Source of the DNA: Stutzerimonas stutzeri
GTDB lineage: Bacteria; Pseudomonadota; Gammaproteobacteria; Pseudomonadales; Pseudomonadaceae
Reading direction: 5' to 3'
DNA length: 64,000 nucleotides
Assembly (NCBI RefSeq): GCF_002909485.1
Contig: NZ_PPXG01000010.1
Span: forward strand, 141,744 to 205,743
Shown here: positions 19,592 through 29,763 of the stretch, one piece after another
Numbering within the stretch: the first letter of the stretch is position 1
How the letters are laid out: the number at the start of each line of letters is the position of its first letter
The notes under the pieces: model-generated
What the model was told of the DNA's origin: nothing
What the model saw: only the letters and a program-made list of their open reading frames with translations
The model's database searches: none
Position numbers and translations under genes: made by a program

Positions 19592-21534
19592 TGCACGGCC
19601 AGTGCTACCACCGGGTCGAGTTGCGCTGCTGTCTTGGCTGGCAGGTAGCCGAAAACCAGACCAGTGCCGACCGAGCAGGCGAATGCCAGTAACATGGCCG
19701 ACAGCGAGAACACCAACGGCACGTTCCAGGCAATCAACAAGGCGCCGAACAGCAACCCGGTGACCACGCCGACGCTGCCACCGACCAACGTGACCAAAAC
19801 CGATTCGGTGAGAAACTGACGCATGATGTCGCGCTGGCGTGCGCCAGTCGCCATGCGAATGCCGATCTCGCGGGTGCGCTCGCGTACCGTCATCAGCATC
19901 ACGTTCATCACGCCGATACCGCCGACCAGCAGCGACACAGCGGCGATCAGGCCGAGCATCAGGGTCATACTCTGCCGCGTCTTGGCCTCGGCCTGTAGTT
20001 TGGCGGCGGAGTTGTAGACGCGAAAATCCTGACGACCATGGCGCTGCAGCATCAGCTCTTCCAGGGATGCCTGGGCCTGGGCGACCACATCACTGCGTTT
20101 CACTTCGATGGCCCCGTAACTCTCGTCACGCAGCTTGGGGAACACCCGCACCACACCGGTGCTGTGCGGCACCAGAACCTGCTCGTCGGGGTAGTTGCCA
20201 CCCGCTTCACTGCCCTTCTCGCTCATCACTCCGATCACCTCGAAGGGCGAACTGTTGATCAGGATGATCGTGCCGAGCGGATCGCCGCCATCCGGGAACA
20301 GGCTGGCATGAACCTCATGCCCGAGCACCGCCACCGGGGCTATTTCACGATCCTCCGCAGCGTTGAAGAAACGCCCTCGCGCCACCGGCCAGCGGTGTAT
20401 CTGTGGCAGGTGTTCGCCGACGCCGAGCACTTCGGTCTGCAGCGCCTGCTGGCCATGACGAATTAGCGCTGGGTCACGCAGTATCGGCATCACCCGGGAC
20501 ACTTCACGCAGCTTGCCAATGGCTTCGAAATCGCCAGCGGTGAGCACTCCGACAGGGCCGCCTGTACGCGGCACATCGCTGGACACGTACATCATGTTGG
20601 CACCCATCACGCCCATTTCAGCGACCACCTTCTGGCGGGCACCTTCACCGACGGCGAGCATGACGATTACCGACGCCACGCCGATGACGATGCCCAGCAG
20701 GGTCAGTGCGGTGCGAAAACGGTGGATCAACAGCACGCGCCAGGCACCGCGCAACATCTCGCCCAGCTCGCTGAAGAAGGAGGCGCCTCTGTCGCGACCG
20801 GCCTGGCGCATGTCCGGTGCCGGCAGCGCATTGCTCGGCAGCATGGCGCCGCTGTCACTGATGATTTCTCCGTCGCGGATCTCGATCACCCGCCGCGCCT
20901 GAGCGGCGACATCGCGGTCGTGAGTGATCAGGATGATGGTGTGCCCGGCGTCAGCCAGTTCGTGCAGCAGCGCCATCACTTCCTTGCCGCTGCGGCTGTC
21001 CAGCGCGCCGGTGGGCTCGTCGGCGAGGATAATGCGTCCACCGTTCATCAACGCCCGGGCAATCGATACGCGTTGCTGTTGGCCACCGGACAACTGACCC
21101 GGCCGATGCTCCAGCCGCTCGTCCAGCCCCAGCCGACGCAACAACGCAGTCGCCCGCTCGCGGCGCTGCTCGGCCGGCATGCCGGCGTAGATCGCCGGCA
21201 CCTCGACGTTCTCCCGCGCGGATTCGGTGGCGATCAGGTGATAGCCCTGAAACACGAAGCCAAAGGCCTCGCGACGCAGCCAGGCCAATTGGTCAGCGTC
21301 GAAGACAGCCACGTCCTCGCCGGCAAAGCGGTAGCTGCCGGCACTGGGGCGGTCCAGACAGCCGAGCAGGTTCATCAGCGTCGACTTGCCGGAACCGGAC
21401 GTGCCAACGATGGCGACGAATTCTCCCGCCTGAATCGATAGGCTGATGCCCCGCAGCACATCGACGGCCGGTGCCCCGTTGTCACCGCCATAGGTGCGCC
21501 GGATGCCCTGCAGCTCGATCAGCGGCGCTACCAC
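19588..21534 (-). CDS. MacB/PvdT-type ABC exporter (ATPase-permease fusion)
   Basis: A 648-residue type VII ABC transporter. Nucleotide-binding domain: Walker A GTSGSGKST (44-52), signature LSGGQQQR (148-155), Walker B ILADEPTGALDS. Then a membrane helix near 275-300, a large periplasmic MacB domain (about 310-520), and three C-terminal helices with the FtsX pattern. PvdT with PvdR and OpmQ exports newly made pyoverdine and recycles it from the periplasm. The GTG start at 21534 overlaps the upstream stop by 7 bp. Macrolide or other substrate export (true MacAB) cannot be excluded, but the iron context favours siderophore. Confidence 0.9.
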   Translation of the reverse strand: MVAPLIELQGIRRTYGGDNGAPAVDVLRGISLSIQAGEFVAIVGTSGSGKSTLMNLLGCLDRPSAGSYRFAGEDVAVFDADQLAWLRREAFGFVFQGYHLIATESARENVEVPAIYAGMPAEQRRERATALLRRLGLDERLEHRPGQLSGGQQQRVSIARALMNGGRIILADEPTGALDSRSGKEVMALLHELADAGHTIILITHDRDVAAQARRVIEIRDGEIISDSGAMLPSNALPAPDMRQAGRDRGASFFSELGEMLRGAWRVLLIHRFRTALTLLGIVIGVASVIVMLAVGEGARQKVVAEMGVMGANMMYVSSDVPRTGGPVGVLTAGDFEAIGKLREVSRVMPILRDPALIRHGQQALQTEVLGVGEHLPQIHRWPVARGRFFNAAEDREIAPVAVLGHEVHASLFPDGGDPLGTIILINSSPFEVIGVMSEKGSEAGGNYPDEQVLVPHSTGVVRVFPKLRDESYGAIEVKRSDVVAQAQASLEELMLQRHGRQDFRVYNSAAKLQAEAKTRQSMTLMLGLIAAVSLLVGGIGVMNVMLMTVRERTREIGIRMATGARQRDIMRQFLTESVLVTLVGGSVGVVTGLLFGALLIAWNVPLVFSLSAMLLAFACSVGTGLVFGYLPAKTAAQLDPVVALAVQ

Positions 21535-22694
21535 TGAAACCTCGACGTGCCGGATTCGGTCGGAGCTTCGCCCGTCACCAGATGCTCGCCTTCTTGCAGG
21601 CCGTCGAGAATCTCGGCCACCTGACGATCCCGCGCGCCTACCTTCACCGCACGCAATTCCGGCTGGCCATTGGCAAGAACTCGCACCTGTAAGTTGCCCG
21701 GCGTGCCCTGCAAGGCATCCAGCGGCGCAGTCAGCACATCCTTCGCCGAAGCGGTGACGAACACCACTTGAGCGGTCATCTGCGGCATCAACTCACCATC
21801 GTTGTTATCCACCTCGAACAGCACGGTGTACTGCACCACCTTTTCCGGCTCGGCGCTGCTGCTGTTCGATTCGCCCTGGCCAGTGGCGGTCACCGGTGGC
21901 GCGGGCAGCACCTGGCGCACTGTGCTATGCCAGCGCCGCTCATCACCACCCAGGGTGGTGAAGTACAGCGGCAGATCCGCCTTGACCCGGCGGATATCGG
22001 CCTCGGAGACACGCGTCCAACCGGTCATGCTGCGCAGGTCGGCGATACGCATCACCGTCGGCGTCTGGTAGGTGGCGTTGAGTGTCTGCCCTTCCTTCAC
22101 ATCGACACCCAGCACCGAGCCGGCGATTGGCGCGTAGATGCGCGTGTAGCTTAGTTGCGCCTCATTACCACGCAAACGGGCCTGAGCTTCGGCGATCTGC
22201 GCGCGCAATTGCTTCAACCGCGCCCCAGCCGAACGCAGGTTGGCAACGGCAATCTGCACATCCTCCTCGCGAGTCGCCTCGTCGGCCAACAGGCGCTGCT
22301 GCCGGCGATGCTGCTGCTGAGCCAGGTCGTGCTGCGCCTGCTGCTCGGCCAACTGGGCGCGCAAGCCGTCCAGCGCAGCGCGGTCGGCCTCCACAGTGGC
22401 CTCATGCAGACTGGCATCGATTTCGGCAAGTAGCTGGCCCTTTTCCACCCGATCACCAGGCTCCACGTGCAAGCGCATTATCTGTCCGGAGACCTGGGCG
22501 CCCACGTCCACCGAATGGCGCGGCTGCAACGTGCCAATAGCGACCACGGTAGCCACTACATTTCCACGCTCTACGGTGGCGGTGGCGTAGTCGATTACTG
22601 GCCTTTTGTTGATCCAGCCCGCAAGACCTAGCGGTATCACAAGCAATGCGATGGCCAACCAGCGGTGCCGTTTAGATAGTAGGGGAAGCGACAT
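21528..22694 (-). CDS. Periplasmic adaptor (membrane fusion protein), PvdR/MacA-like
   Basis: A 388-residue adaptor with an N-terminal membrane anchor (about 12-28), biotinyl-lipoyl halves (VVATVVAIGTLQPRHSVDVGAQVSG and APIAGSVLGVDVKEGQTLN), a long alpha-hairpin coiled coil rich in Gln, Ala and Arg between them (about 95-185), and beta-barrel and membrane-proximal domains after. The family bridges a MacB-type pump and a TolC-type duct. First gene of the exporter operon; only a weak ribosome site precedes the ATG. Confidence 0.88.
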   Translation of the reverse strand: MSLPLLSKRHRWLAIALLVIPLGLAGWINKRPVIDYATATVERGNVVATVVAIGTLQPRHSVDVGAQVSGQIMRLHVEPGDRVEKGQLLAEIDASLHEATVEADRAALDGLRAQLAEQQAQHDLAQQQHRRQQRLLADEATREEDVQIAVANLRSAGARLKQLRAQIAEAQARLRGNEAQLSYTRIYAPIAGSVLGVDVKEGQTLNATYQTPTVMRIADLRSMTGWTRVSEADIRRVKADLPLYFTTLGGDERRWHSTVRQVLPAPPVTATGQGESNSSSAEPEKVVQYTVLFEVDNNDGELMPQMTAQVVFVTASAKDVLTAPLDALQGTPGNLQVRVLANGQPELRAVKVGARDRQVAEILDGLQEGEHLVTGEAPTESGTSRFQW

Positions 22695-22914
22695 GCGTAG
22701 TTCGATCTCTGTCTAAGCGTTGGGTGACCGTCCATGAACCCGAGCCGAGATGGGTGCCACAGCGCCGGAGGGGCGCTGTCGAGCCAGCTCGGATGTGATG
22801 ACAAACGTAGAACCACGCTGCCCCGACACGGCGCCCAGGGCGTTGGTGCAAGCGATATTGCTCAGGACGGGAAAGCCTCCTCTACTGGCTCTGCTTGCCG
22901 GTTTGAAGGCGCAG

Positions 22915-22939
22915 GCGCCCTAGCCTGTAGGTAGGGCGC
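22915..22939 (-). terminator. Hairpin after TonB receptor 1
   Basis: GCGCCCTA (22915-22922) and TAGGGCGC (22932-22939) form a perfect 8-bp stem with a 9-nt loop, 27 bp past the receptor stop codon. No T-run follows, so termination strength is uncertain. Confidence 0.4.
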
Positions 22940-22965
22940 GTTACACGGCTTTCCGCCCTGGCTAC

Positions 22966-25377
22966 TTAAAAAAGCTGCACCAGCGTGGCCGTGACGTTAC
23001 GCGGAGTGCCATACCACCCGCGCGAACCGATCGCCGTGTAGTAATGCTCGTCGAGTGCGTTGTTGAGGTTCAGCGAGACGCTGGTCTCGGGCGTGAACGC
23101 GTAATGCGCCATCAGATCCACGACGCTGTAAGCGCCCTGGTTAAAAGACTCACCGTTAGGCCCGGAACCTTTGTAGTACTCCGCGCCCTGCCAGCGCACA
23201 CCGCCGCCTACCTTCAGCTGCTGCAGGGACTGCAGGCGGTAGGTGGTAAAGAGCTTGAAGGTATCCCGCGGCACCTGCGTGAGCATCCGTTTATCGTCGG
23301 AGTCTTTTATCTCGGCATAGGTGTAGCTGGCAGAAACCTGCCAGTCAGGCAGGATTTCCCCCGCCATTTCCATCTCGAATCCGCGGGTTTTTGTGCCAGA
23401 CTCAGCACGGTAGGCCTGGTTGCCATCCGGCGCTAGGTTACCGCCATCAGCCACAGCAAGGTTGTCCTGACGCACTTCGAAGATGCTGAAAGCAGTAGTG
23501 AATCGACTGTCCCAGAACTCGCTTTTGATACCCAGCTCGTAGTTTTCGCCTTCTTCCGGCTCGATATAGGTACCGTTGACGTCCTGCCTATCCTGCGGTT
23601 TGAAGATGGTGGTATAGCTGGCATAGGCCGACCAGTTTTCGGCGAAGTCGTAGACGAGGCCAAGGTACGGTGTGACGATGCCGCTTTCGACCTGCTCGGT
23701 ATGGCTAACTTCGTTCGTCGCCAAGACGCGCGACTTTTTATCACGCTGCCAGTCGATCACTCGCACCCCGGTGATCAACGAGACGCTGTCGGAGAGACTC
23801 CAGCGGGCGGCGGCGACTAGTCCCAACTGGGTTTCATCTAGCGAATCCTCCGAGTACTTGGTGTGAATGGCGCTCGGAACGGCAAGGGAGCCGTCCCAAG
23901 TGTAGATATTATCGATGGTCTGGAATGACCACAGTGGGTAGCCGTCGTTGCGGTAATAAGCCTTGTAGTGGCTCGCACCCAGGTGCAGCTCGTGCTCGCG
24001 GTTAAACAGCTCGAATGGGCCGGAAGCGCCCAGGTCGAATGAGGTCTGACGAGGCTCGCCCGCCCAGCGCCCGGTCCAGGTGCCGATTCCGCTGCCGTCG
24101 GGGTTGACGGTGCCGCTGGCCGCGGTAGCGAAGGCATCGTCATAGCTGCGGCGATTGTGTTCGGCGTTGAATTTCAACTGCCAGCCATTGCCCAGCGCAT
24201 GCTCCAGAGTGGTGAATAGCGTTTTGCTTTCACGCTCGTGGTAGCTCCAATCGGCAGCCGAGTTGAACGAGCGTGAAGGCTTGAAGTGAGTACCGTTGGA
24301 TTTGAACATTGGAAAGCCATGGTTGCCCGCCCCATCATTGTCCATATCCTGGTATTCGGCTCCCACTGTGAGCATGGTTTCATCGGCGATATCCCATTCC
24401 AGCACCCCGTACGCCACCTGCTTTTTCAGGGACTGTCGGTCGATATGGCTCTTTCCGTCTGTCTTCGACGCGACGAAGCGACCGCGTACGTGGCCGCTTT
24501 CAGATAGCGCCCCAGATAGATCCAGCTCGGTACGGTAGTTGTCCCAGGAACCCGCTTTCGCCGTCAGCGAACGTCGCGTGTCGTGTGTCGGTTTCTTGCG
24601 AATCAAGTTCACCGTCGCACCGGGGTCACCCACGCCCGACATCAATCCCGTGGCGCCGCGCACCACCTCGACTCGGTCATAGGTCACCATATCGGCGAGG
24701 TCGTCACGAAAGCCATAGGTATCAGGTCGGTTGATGCCATCGACCTGGATGCTGCCGACTTCGAAACCACGGACGTATATCTGGTTGCTATCACTCCCAG
24801 CGGGCCCGAAGGTGTTGACGACAACGCCGGGAGTTTGCTCGAGAACCTGTGAAATATCGTTCAGGTTCTGGTCTTCGATTTGCTGGCGGGTCACTACGCT
24901 GACCGACTGCGGCGTCTCACGCATGGATAGGCTCAGCTTCGTCGCTGTGCTAGTCGAACCTGTCACGTAGCTGCCAGTACCCTCGCTGGTGGCACCCAGC
25001 TGCGTGCTGGTCACGGTAGTCGCCCCCAGCTCCAGCGCAGCAACCTGACGGGCGCGAACCAGCACATAGCGCTTGCCGTCAACATGCTCTACTCGCAGAC
25101 CACTACCTTGCAGCAGATGAGCAAAACCCTCCTCCACCTCGTATTCGCCTTGCAGACCATTGCTGTGCAGACCGGCGGTTTCCTCGCTTCCGAAACTGAT
25201 GGTAATGCCGCTGGCGGCCGCGAACTGACTGAGGGCTCCGGCTAGACTGCCGGCAGGTATGTCATAGCCGATGGGTTCGGCCGAAGCCGCTGCTGCGATC
25301 AGCAACGTGCCGGAAAGGCTCAGCGCCAGTGCCGCGTGACGGATGCTGCGGCTGAAGGGCGAAGTGCTTTGGGACAT
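22966..25377 (-). CDS. TonB-dependent siderophore receptor with signalling domain (FpvA-type), copy 1
   Basis: An 803-residue outer-membrane receptor: signal peptide (about 1-33), STN/secretin signalling domain (38-110, IPAGSLAGALSQFAAASG), plug with MRETPQSVSVVTRQQIEDQ (the TonB-receptor plug signature) and a 22-strand barrel ending in Phe. The STN domain contacts the FecR-type anti-sigma factor encoded next to it, so ligand binding at the surface activates the neighbouring sigma factor. The receptor resembles FpvA/FpvB and other hydroxamate or pyoverdine receptors; the actual ligand is inferred. ATG has GGAG 6 nt upstream. Confidence 0.93.
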   Translation of the reverse strand: MSQSTSPFSRSIRHAALALSLSGTLLIAAAASAEPIGYDIPAGSLAGALSQFAAASGITISFGSEETAGLHSNGLQGEYEVEEGFAHLLQGSGLRVEHVDGKRYVLVRARQVAALELGATTVTSTQLGATSEGTGSYVTGSTSTATKLSLSMRETPQSVSVVTRQQIEDQNLNDISQVLEQTPGVVVNTFGPAGSDSNQIYVRGFEVGSIQVDGINRPDTYGFRDDLADMVTYDRVEVVRGATGLMSGVGDPGATVNLIRKKPTHDTRRSLTAKAGSWDNYRTELDLSGALSESGHVRGRFVASKTDGKSHIDRQSLKKQVAYGVLEWDIADETMLTVGAEYQDMDNDGAGNHGFPMFKSNGTHFKPSRSFNSAADWSYHERESKTLFTTLEHALGNGWQLKFNAEHNRRSYDDAFATAASGTVNPDGSGIGTWTGRWAGEPRQTSFDLGASGPFELFNREHELHLGASHYKAYYRNDGYPLWSFQTIDNIYTWDGSLAVPSAIHTKYSEDSLDETQLGLVAAARWSLSDSVSLITGVRVIDWQRDKKSRVLATNEVSHTEQVESGIVTPYLGLVYDFAENWSAYASYTTIFKPQDRQDVNGTYIEPEEGENYELGIKSEFWDSRFTTAFSIFEVRQDNLAVADGGNLAPDGNQAYRAESGTKTRGFEMEMAGEILPDWQVSASYTYAEIKDSDDKRMLTQVPRDTFKLFTTYRLQSLQQLKVGGGVRWQGAEYYKGSGPNGESFNQGAYSVVDLMAHYAFTPETSVSLNLNNALDEHYYTAIGSRGWYGTPRNVTATLVQLF

Positions 25378-25543
25378 GATGGGCTCCAGTTCGAGGTAGG
25401 CATGAGCGGGCGTCTGTAGCGCTCGTGAACATGGAGCCGAAGCAGAAATGAAAATCTGTTACCTCTTAAGTCATTTTTTTAGCGGCTCGAATGTCGCCGA
25501 GCCTTCGTGAAGACACCTCCCATCAGCATGCTCTGGCAAACGG

Positions 25544-26464
25544 TCACGCCTTGCGGTGTTCGATACGTATCCAATACTGCGTCATGCGGCGCACATGAAC
25601 TGGCAGCGCATCTTCGAGACTGGCTAGGGTGGCTTCGTTGTCATTCAGGTTGAAGGCGCCGGACAGGCGCATGCCCGCGACCTCCGGCGTACAGCCTAGG
25701 TAGCCGGGGCTATAGCGCGACAGCTCGGCAAGCAAATTGTCCAGGCGCCAGTCAACCGCAACTAGCATGCCCTGTGTCCAGGCGGAAGCGCTGCCTTGCG
25801 CCGCACGCGGTGCCCCCATCGTGTCGGCGCTGAAATCAAGCGCTTGGCCTGCCTCTACCCGCAGCGCGGGCCCTACCGCCAGGCGTGGATGTACTTCCAC
25901 AGCATGGGCTTCGACCTCGACTCGCGTCAGGCTGTCGATCCGGCGTACGCTGAATCGGGTCCCCAGCGCGAGGATGCGCCCCTCGGCAGTCTGCACGCTC
26001 AGCGGGCGCGTATCCTTGGCGGTTTCCACGAGAATTTCGCCTTGCTGCAGATTGATAAGGCGTCGCCCTGCATCGAAAAGGATATCCACGCGCGTATCGG
26101 TATTGAGTTCGAGGCGAGTGCCATCGGCCAGGGCCACGCGCCGACGCTCGCCTATCCGCGTGACGTAATCGGCGCTCCATGGCGAGAGCTGATAGCCCTG
26201 CCAACCAACCACGCCAACACCTAGCAACAGGGCAAGCGTTTTTAGGGCGCTACGACGGTCTCGACGCGCCGTTTCCAGCGTGCTGACCGCGCCGGCGGGA
26301 GCCTGACCGAGCTGTTGTTGCAACAGTTCGATACGCGCCCAGGCTTCGGCATGGCGGCTATCGGCACCAAGCCAGGCTTGCCAGCCGACACGCGTAGCAT
26401 CGTCGGCAGTACTGTCATGCAGACGTACATACCACTCCACGGCCTCGGTGAGAAAGGCCGTCAC
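25544..26464 (-). CDS. FecR-type anti-sigma factor / sensor, set 1
   Basis: A 306-residue inner-membrane regulator. N-terminal DUF4880 cytoplasmic domain (AVEWYVRLHDSTADDATRVGWQAWL..S..HAEAWARIE), one membrane helix near 80-95, then a periplasmic FecR domain (RVALADGTRLELNTDT, VQTAEGRILALGTRFSV) and a C-terminal STN-interacting part. It holds the sigma factor inactive until the receptor signals. The GTG start at 26464 overlaps the sigma gene's TGA by 4 bp. Confidence 0.92.
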   Translation of the reverse strand: MTAFLTEAVEWYVRLHDSTADDATRVGWQAWLGADSRHAEAWARIELLQQQLGQAPAGAVSTLETARRDRRSALKTLALLLGVGVVGWQGYQLSPWSADYVTRIGERRRVALADGTRLELNTDTRVDILFDAGRRLINLQQGEILVETAKDTRPLSVQTAEGRILALGTRFSVRRIDSLTRVEVEAHAVEVHPRLAVGPALRVEAGQALDFSADTMGAPRAAQGSASAWTQGMLVAVDWRLDNLLAELSRYSPGYLGCTPEVAGMRLSGAFNLNDNEATLASLEDALPVHVRRMTQYWIRIEHRKA

Positions 26465-26964
26465 ACATCCTCCAGCTGCAGGCAATGCAGCAGACCGATG
26501 GCCAGGTGCTTGCGCACCGTGGTGACCGAAACGCCTACCCGTTCGGCAGTTTTCTCATATGTCAGGCCGTCCAGTTGCACGGCAAGGAAGATAGCGCGAG
26601 TGCGTGCCCCGAGGCCGTCTAGCAGACGGTCGATGGCCATCAGGCTATCGAGGATTACCGCTCGCTCTTCAGCCGACGACGCGTACTGTTCGGGACGAAG
26701 GGCGAGTGCTTCGAGGTAAGCCTGCTCCAGAGAACGTCGCCGGTAAAGATCAATGACCAGACCTCGGGCAATGGTCGATAGATAGTGGCGCGGCTCGCGC
26801 AGATTGCCCGCTGTACGGGCGACCATTACCCGAACGAAAGTGTCCTGCGCCAGGTCGGCGGCATCGGCGGAATTGTTTAATCGTTGGCGCAGCCAGCCAC
26901 GAAGCCAGCCGTGATGGTCGCGGTAAAGCACGTGCAAAGCCGTGCCGGTGGATGCCGTGGACAT
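26461..26964 (-). CDS. FecI-type ECF sigma factor, set 1
   Basis: A 167-residue iron-starvation sigma factor with region 2 (LVLYRDHHGWLRGWL..AADLAQDTFVRV) and region 4 (GLTYEKTAERVGVSVTTVRKH). It should drive transcription of the adjacent receptor. The ATG at 26964 is chosen because GGAGG lies 5 nt upstream; upstream in-frame starts at 26988 and 27066 lack one. A Fur-box-like inverted repeat lies just upstream, as expected for iron repression of such genes. Confidence 0.9.
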   Translation of the reverse strand: MSTASTGTALHVLYRDHHGWLRGWLRQRLNNSADAADLAQDTFVRVMVARTAGNLREPRHYLSTIARGLVIDLYRRRSLEQAYLEALALRPEQYASSAEERAVILDSLMAIDRLLDGLGARTRAIFLAVQLDGLTYEKTAERVGVSVTTVRKHLAIGLLHCLQLEDV

Positions 26965-26988
26965 CCCGCCCTCCAGTAGAGACAGCAT

Positions 26989-27007
26989 GCGAATGGGAAT
27001 TCTTCGC
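26989..27007. promoter_or_regulatory. Possible Fur box upstream of fecI set 1
   Basis: A 19-bp interval with GCGAA (26989-26993) and TTCGC (27003-27007) as inverted arms; 11 of 19 bases match the Fur consensus. Position 25-43 bp upstream of the chosen ATG fits repression, but the match is modest. Confidence 0.3.
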
Positions 27008-27109
27008 AATTCTACGTGTAAGGCGGGCTGCTGGGAATGACAATCTTGTGGCTTGTTGATGATCATTCCCTCGCTCTGCGTGAGTCGAAGGTCATTTGAG
27101 GCCTCATCC

Positions 27110-27138
27110 TGAGAAGGGGCAGCAGATAGTCCTTCTCA
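27110..27138 (-). terminator. Hairpin after TonB receptor 2
   Basis: TGAGAAGG (27110-27117) pairs with CCTTCTCA (27131-27138) around a 13-nt loop, starting 7 bp past the receptor stop on the minus strand. No T-run. Confidence 0.35.
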
Positions 27139-27144
27139 TCAGAG

Positions 27145-29571
27145 TCAGAAGCTCCAGCGAGTGCTCAACATGACGTTACGTGGATCACCCGAATAGGCGG
27201 AATTGTAAAAGCCGATGTTGGTGTAATACTTCTTGTCGAACAAGTTATAGACATTGAGTGTAGCCGACAGGTTTTCGCTGATCTGATAACGGGCCATTGC
27301 ATCCACCAGCGAGTACGGGTCTTGGGAAAATTTTTCCCGGATGCCCTTACCGCGATTGTTCAATACCTGCCACCCCTCGCTTTGCCAGCGTGCGCCTCCT
27401 CCGACAGTGAAGCGATCCAGCGGCCCTCTGAGTTTATAGCTGGTATAGAGCGTGAGCTGATCTTGCGGCTCCCAGGTCGATAACTTGTCGCCGGCCTGGT
27501 CGCGAATGATCTTGTGGGTATAGCCCGCCTGGATTTGCCAGCCTGCTGCCAGCTCTCCGGATATTTCGGCTTCATAGCCCTTAGTTTTTGCCTTGAATGC
27601 GATGTAAGGATCCGCGTTCAGCGCGATGTCGGCATTGAGGTCGGACTCGGGGCGGTTATCCTGATGCACCTCGAAGTAGGCCACGCTGGTGTTGAGACGA
27701 CCATCGAAAAACTCACCCTTGATACCTACTTCGTAATTCTGTCCTTCATCGGGTTCCAGCAGTTTGTTCGCGCTATCGCGGTAGTAGGTTTGCGGCATGA
27801 AAATATCGGTGTAACTGGCGTAGAGCGAATAGTTTGAGTTGAGGTCATAAATCATGCCCGCATAGGGAACTAGGCGACCAGTTTCGACGCTCTTGTCCGT
27901 GCCGCTCAGACGATAGTCCGCCAAGCGTGCACCGAGTAGCAGCGAAAGCTGGTCGTTCACGCTTAAGCGGGTTGCCAGGTAGGCTGCGGTCTGCCGGGTT
28001 ATTTGGTCAATGCGTTGGCCAAGCGGGCCCCAGTCTGGTTCAGTTACATCGCCGTCAAAATTATAGAAGTCGATATCGTTGTCGTAATAGGTGACGTTCC
28101 AATAGTCCTTACCGAGCCAGTGAGATCTGGAGGTCGATGCACCGACGACCAGTTCGTGCTCTCGCCCTAGCAGGCTAAACGGCCCGCTGGCGTAGCCATC
28201 CAGAGAATTACTGGTTGTTTCACCGGTGTATTTATTGGCGTAAAGCTTTGCTCGACCGGTGCTCGCATCGGGGGGCGACTGCATGGAACCGAGCGGTGCG
28301 TCATACCCATTGACCTGGCGGTTGTATTGCAACTTACCCACCCAGTCATTATCGAAACTGTGCTCCAGAGTGGCAAAGAGGCTGTGGTTGTACTGCTGCC
28401 AACTGCTCCACGTGGCGCCGTTATTGTACGAGCGTGGCAATTCAATTCGCTCGCCACGAGAGTCGAACAATGGACGGCTGCCAGACCAGCCTGAGCCTTT
28501 GGGGTCATTGTTCTGATAATCGGCACCGACACTAAGGAGCGTTTGTGGGCTGAGATCGAACTCGAGAATGCCGTAATAAACACTGGTTTTGCGCTGGTAG
28601 TGATCCATGAACGAATGCTTGTCCTGGTAAGCCACGACAGCGCGACCACGCACATTACCGCTTTCGGTCAGCGGGCCAGTCAGGTCAATCTGTGAGCGGT
28701 AGTTATCCCAGCTACCTGCGGCCAGATCCAAGTGGCCTTTGAATTCGTGCCCAGGTTTCTTTCGAACCAGATTAATGACCCCTCCCGGGCTTCCTGCGCC
28801 GGATAACAATCCCGGGGAGCCTTTAAGTATTTCGACCCTGTCGAAGATGGCCATGTCACTGAGTGTATGCCCTGCCGAATAGGCTGAGTTGCGTAATGTG
28901 GGAATGCCGTCGTATTGGAAGTTATCGATAGAAAAACCACGGGAGTAGTAGTTAGTGCGTTCGCTGTCATAGGTTGAAACGGTGATCCCGGGCGTATGGC
29001 GCATCACATCATCAATGCCAGTGAGACCAAAATCATCGATATGCTGGCGCGTGACGACGGAGATGGACTGCGGTGTTTCCCTTGGCGTCAGTACCAGACG
29101 AGTGGCAGTGGCGATCGATCCTGGGGTATAGGAGCCCGTCCCCTCGGTGATGGTACCGAGCTGGTTGCTGATGATGGTGGTTGCTCCCAACTCCAAGACA
29201 TCACCGCGACCCTCCGTCACTTCCAACGAATAGTTACCACCGTTGCTGACCGCGCGCAGGCCGGTGCCGACCAGTAGGCGCGCCAGGCCCTCGCTCACCG
29301 AATAACTGCCGTCGAGTCCCTGGCTGTGCTTGGCAGCGGTGAGCTGGGCATTGATCGAAAGCAGGATACCGGCCTCCATGGCGAAACGATTGAGGGCTTG
29401 GTCGAGCGGGCCGGCGGAAATGGCATAGGCTCGGGTTTGCTGGCCGGTGCCGGGTTGAGCCTGAGCGACCGGCGCGATCAGCAACGGGCTTGTGGCTACC
29501 ACGCCGGCAAATAGGGCTCGGCAAGCCGCCGAGGTCAGTCTGGAAAGATTGGTTACGTGCATGTGCGGCAT
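27145..29571 (-). CDS. TonB-dependent siderophore receptor with signalling domain (FpvA-type), copy 2
   Basis: An 808-residue receptor with signal peptide (about 1-35, ending VAQAQ), STN domain (about 47-120, ISAGPLDQALNRFAMEAG), plug (PRETPQSISVVTRQHIDDFGLTGIDD) and barrel ending in RWSF. It shares the domain order, the GTGSY-x-GS linker and many blocks with copy 1, but its extracellular loops differ, so a different ligand is likely. The start at 29571 has GAGGA 9 nt upstream; the longer frame to 29739 lacks a signal peptide. It is preceded by its own fecR and fecI. Confidence 0.92.
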   Translation of the reverse strand: MPHMHVTNLSRLTSAACRALFAGVVATSPLLIAPVAQAQPGTGQQTRAYAISAGPLDQALNRFAMEAGILLSINAQLTAAKHSQGLDGSYSVSEGLARLLVGTGLRAVSNGGNYSLEVTEGRGDVLELGATTIISNQLGTITEGTGSYTPGSIATATRLVLTPRETPQSISVVTRQHIDDFGLTGIDDVMRHTPGITVSTYDSERTNYYSRGFSIDNFQYDGIPTLRNSAYSAGHTLSDMAIFDRVEILKGSPGLLSGAGSPGGVINLVRKKPGHEFKGHLDLAAGSWDNYRSQIDLTGPLTESGNVRGRAVVAYQDKHSFMDHYQRKTSVYYGILEFDLSPQTLLSVGADYQNNDPKGSGWSGSRPLFDSRGERIELPRSYNNGATWSSWQQYNHSLFATLEHSFDNDWVGKLQYNRQVNGYDAPLGSMQSPPDASTGRAKLYANKYTGETTSNSLDGYASGPFSLLGREHELVVGASTSRSHWLGKDYWNVTYYDNDIDFYNFDGDVTEPDWGPLGQRIDQITRQTAAYLATRLSVNDQLSLLLGARLADYRLSGTDKSVETGRLVPYAGMIYDLNSNYSLYASYTDIFMPQTYYRDSANKLLEPDEGQNYEVGIKGEFFDGRLNTSVAYFEVHQDNRPESDLNADIALNADPYIAFKAKTKGYEAEISGELAAGWQIQAGYTHKIIRDQAGDKLSTWEPQDQLTLYTSYKLRGPLDRFTVGGGARWQSEGWQVLNNRGKGIREKFSQDPYSLVDAMARYQISENLSATLNVYNLFDKKYYTNIGFYNSAYSGDPRNVMLSTRWSF

Positions 29572-29763
29572 TCTGGATCGTCCTCTTGAGAATGCTTCTC
29601 GGTTGCTTTCAAGAGGTATCCCGAGCGAGGTGACGAAACCGACAAGGGCATGGTGAAAATTTTTAAGAGGCCTGTGCCCAGATACTGAAGCGATACCGTA
29701 CGGGCTGGTGGAGGCGCATTCTGTGTAACTCGCGGGCATGCCCCGCTCCCTAAGGGAAGTCGC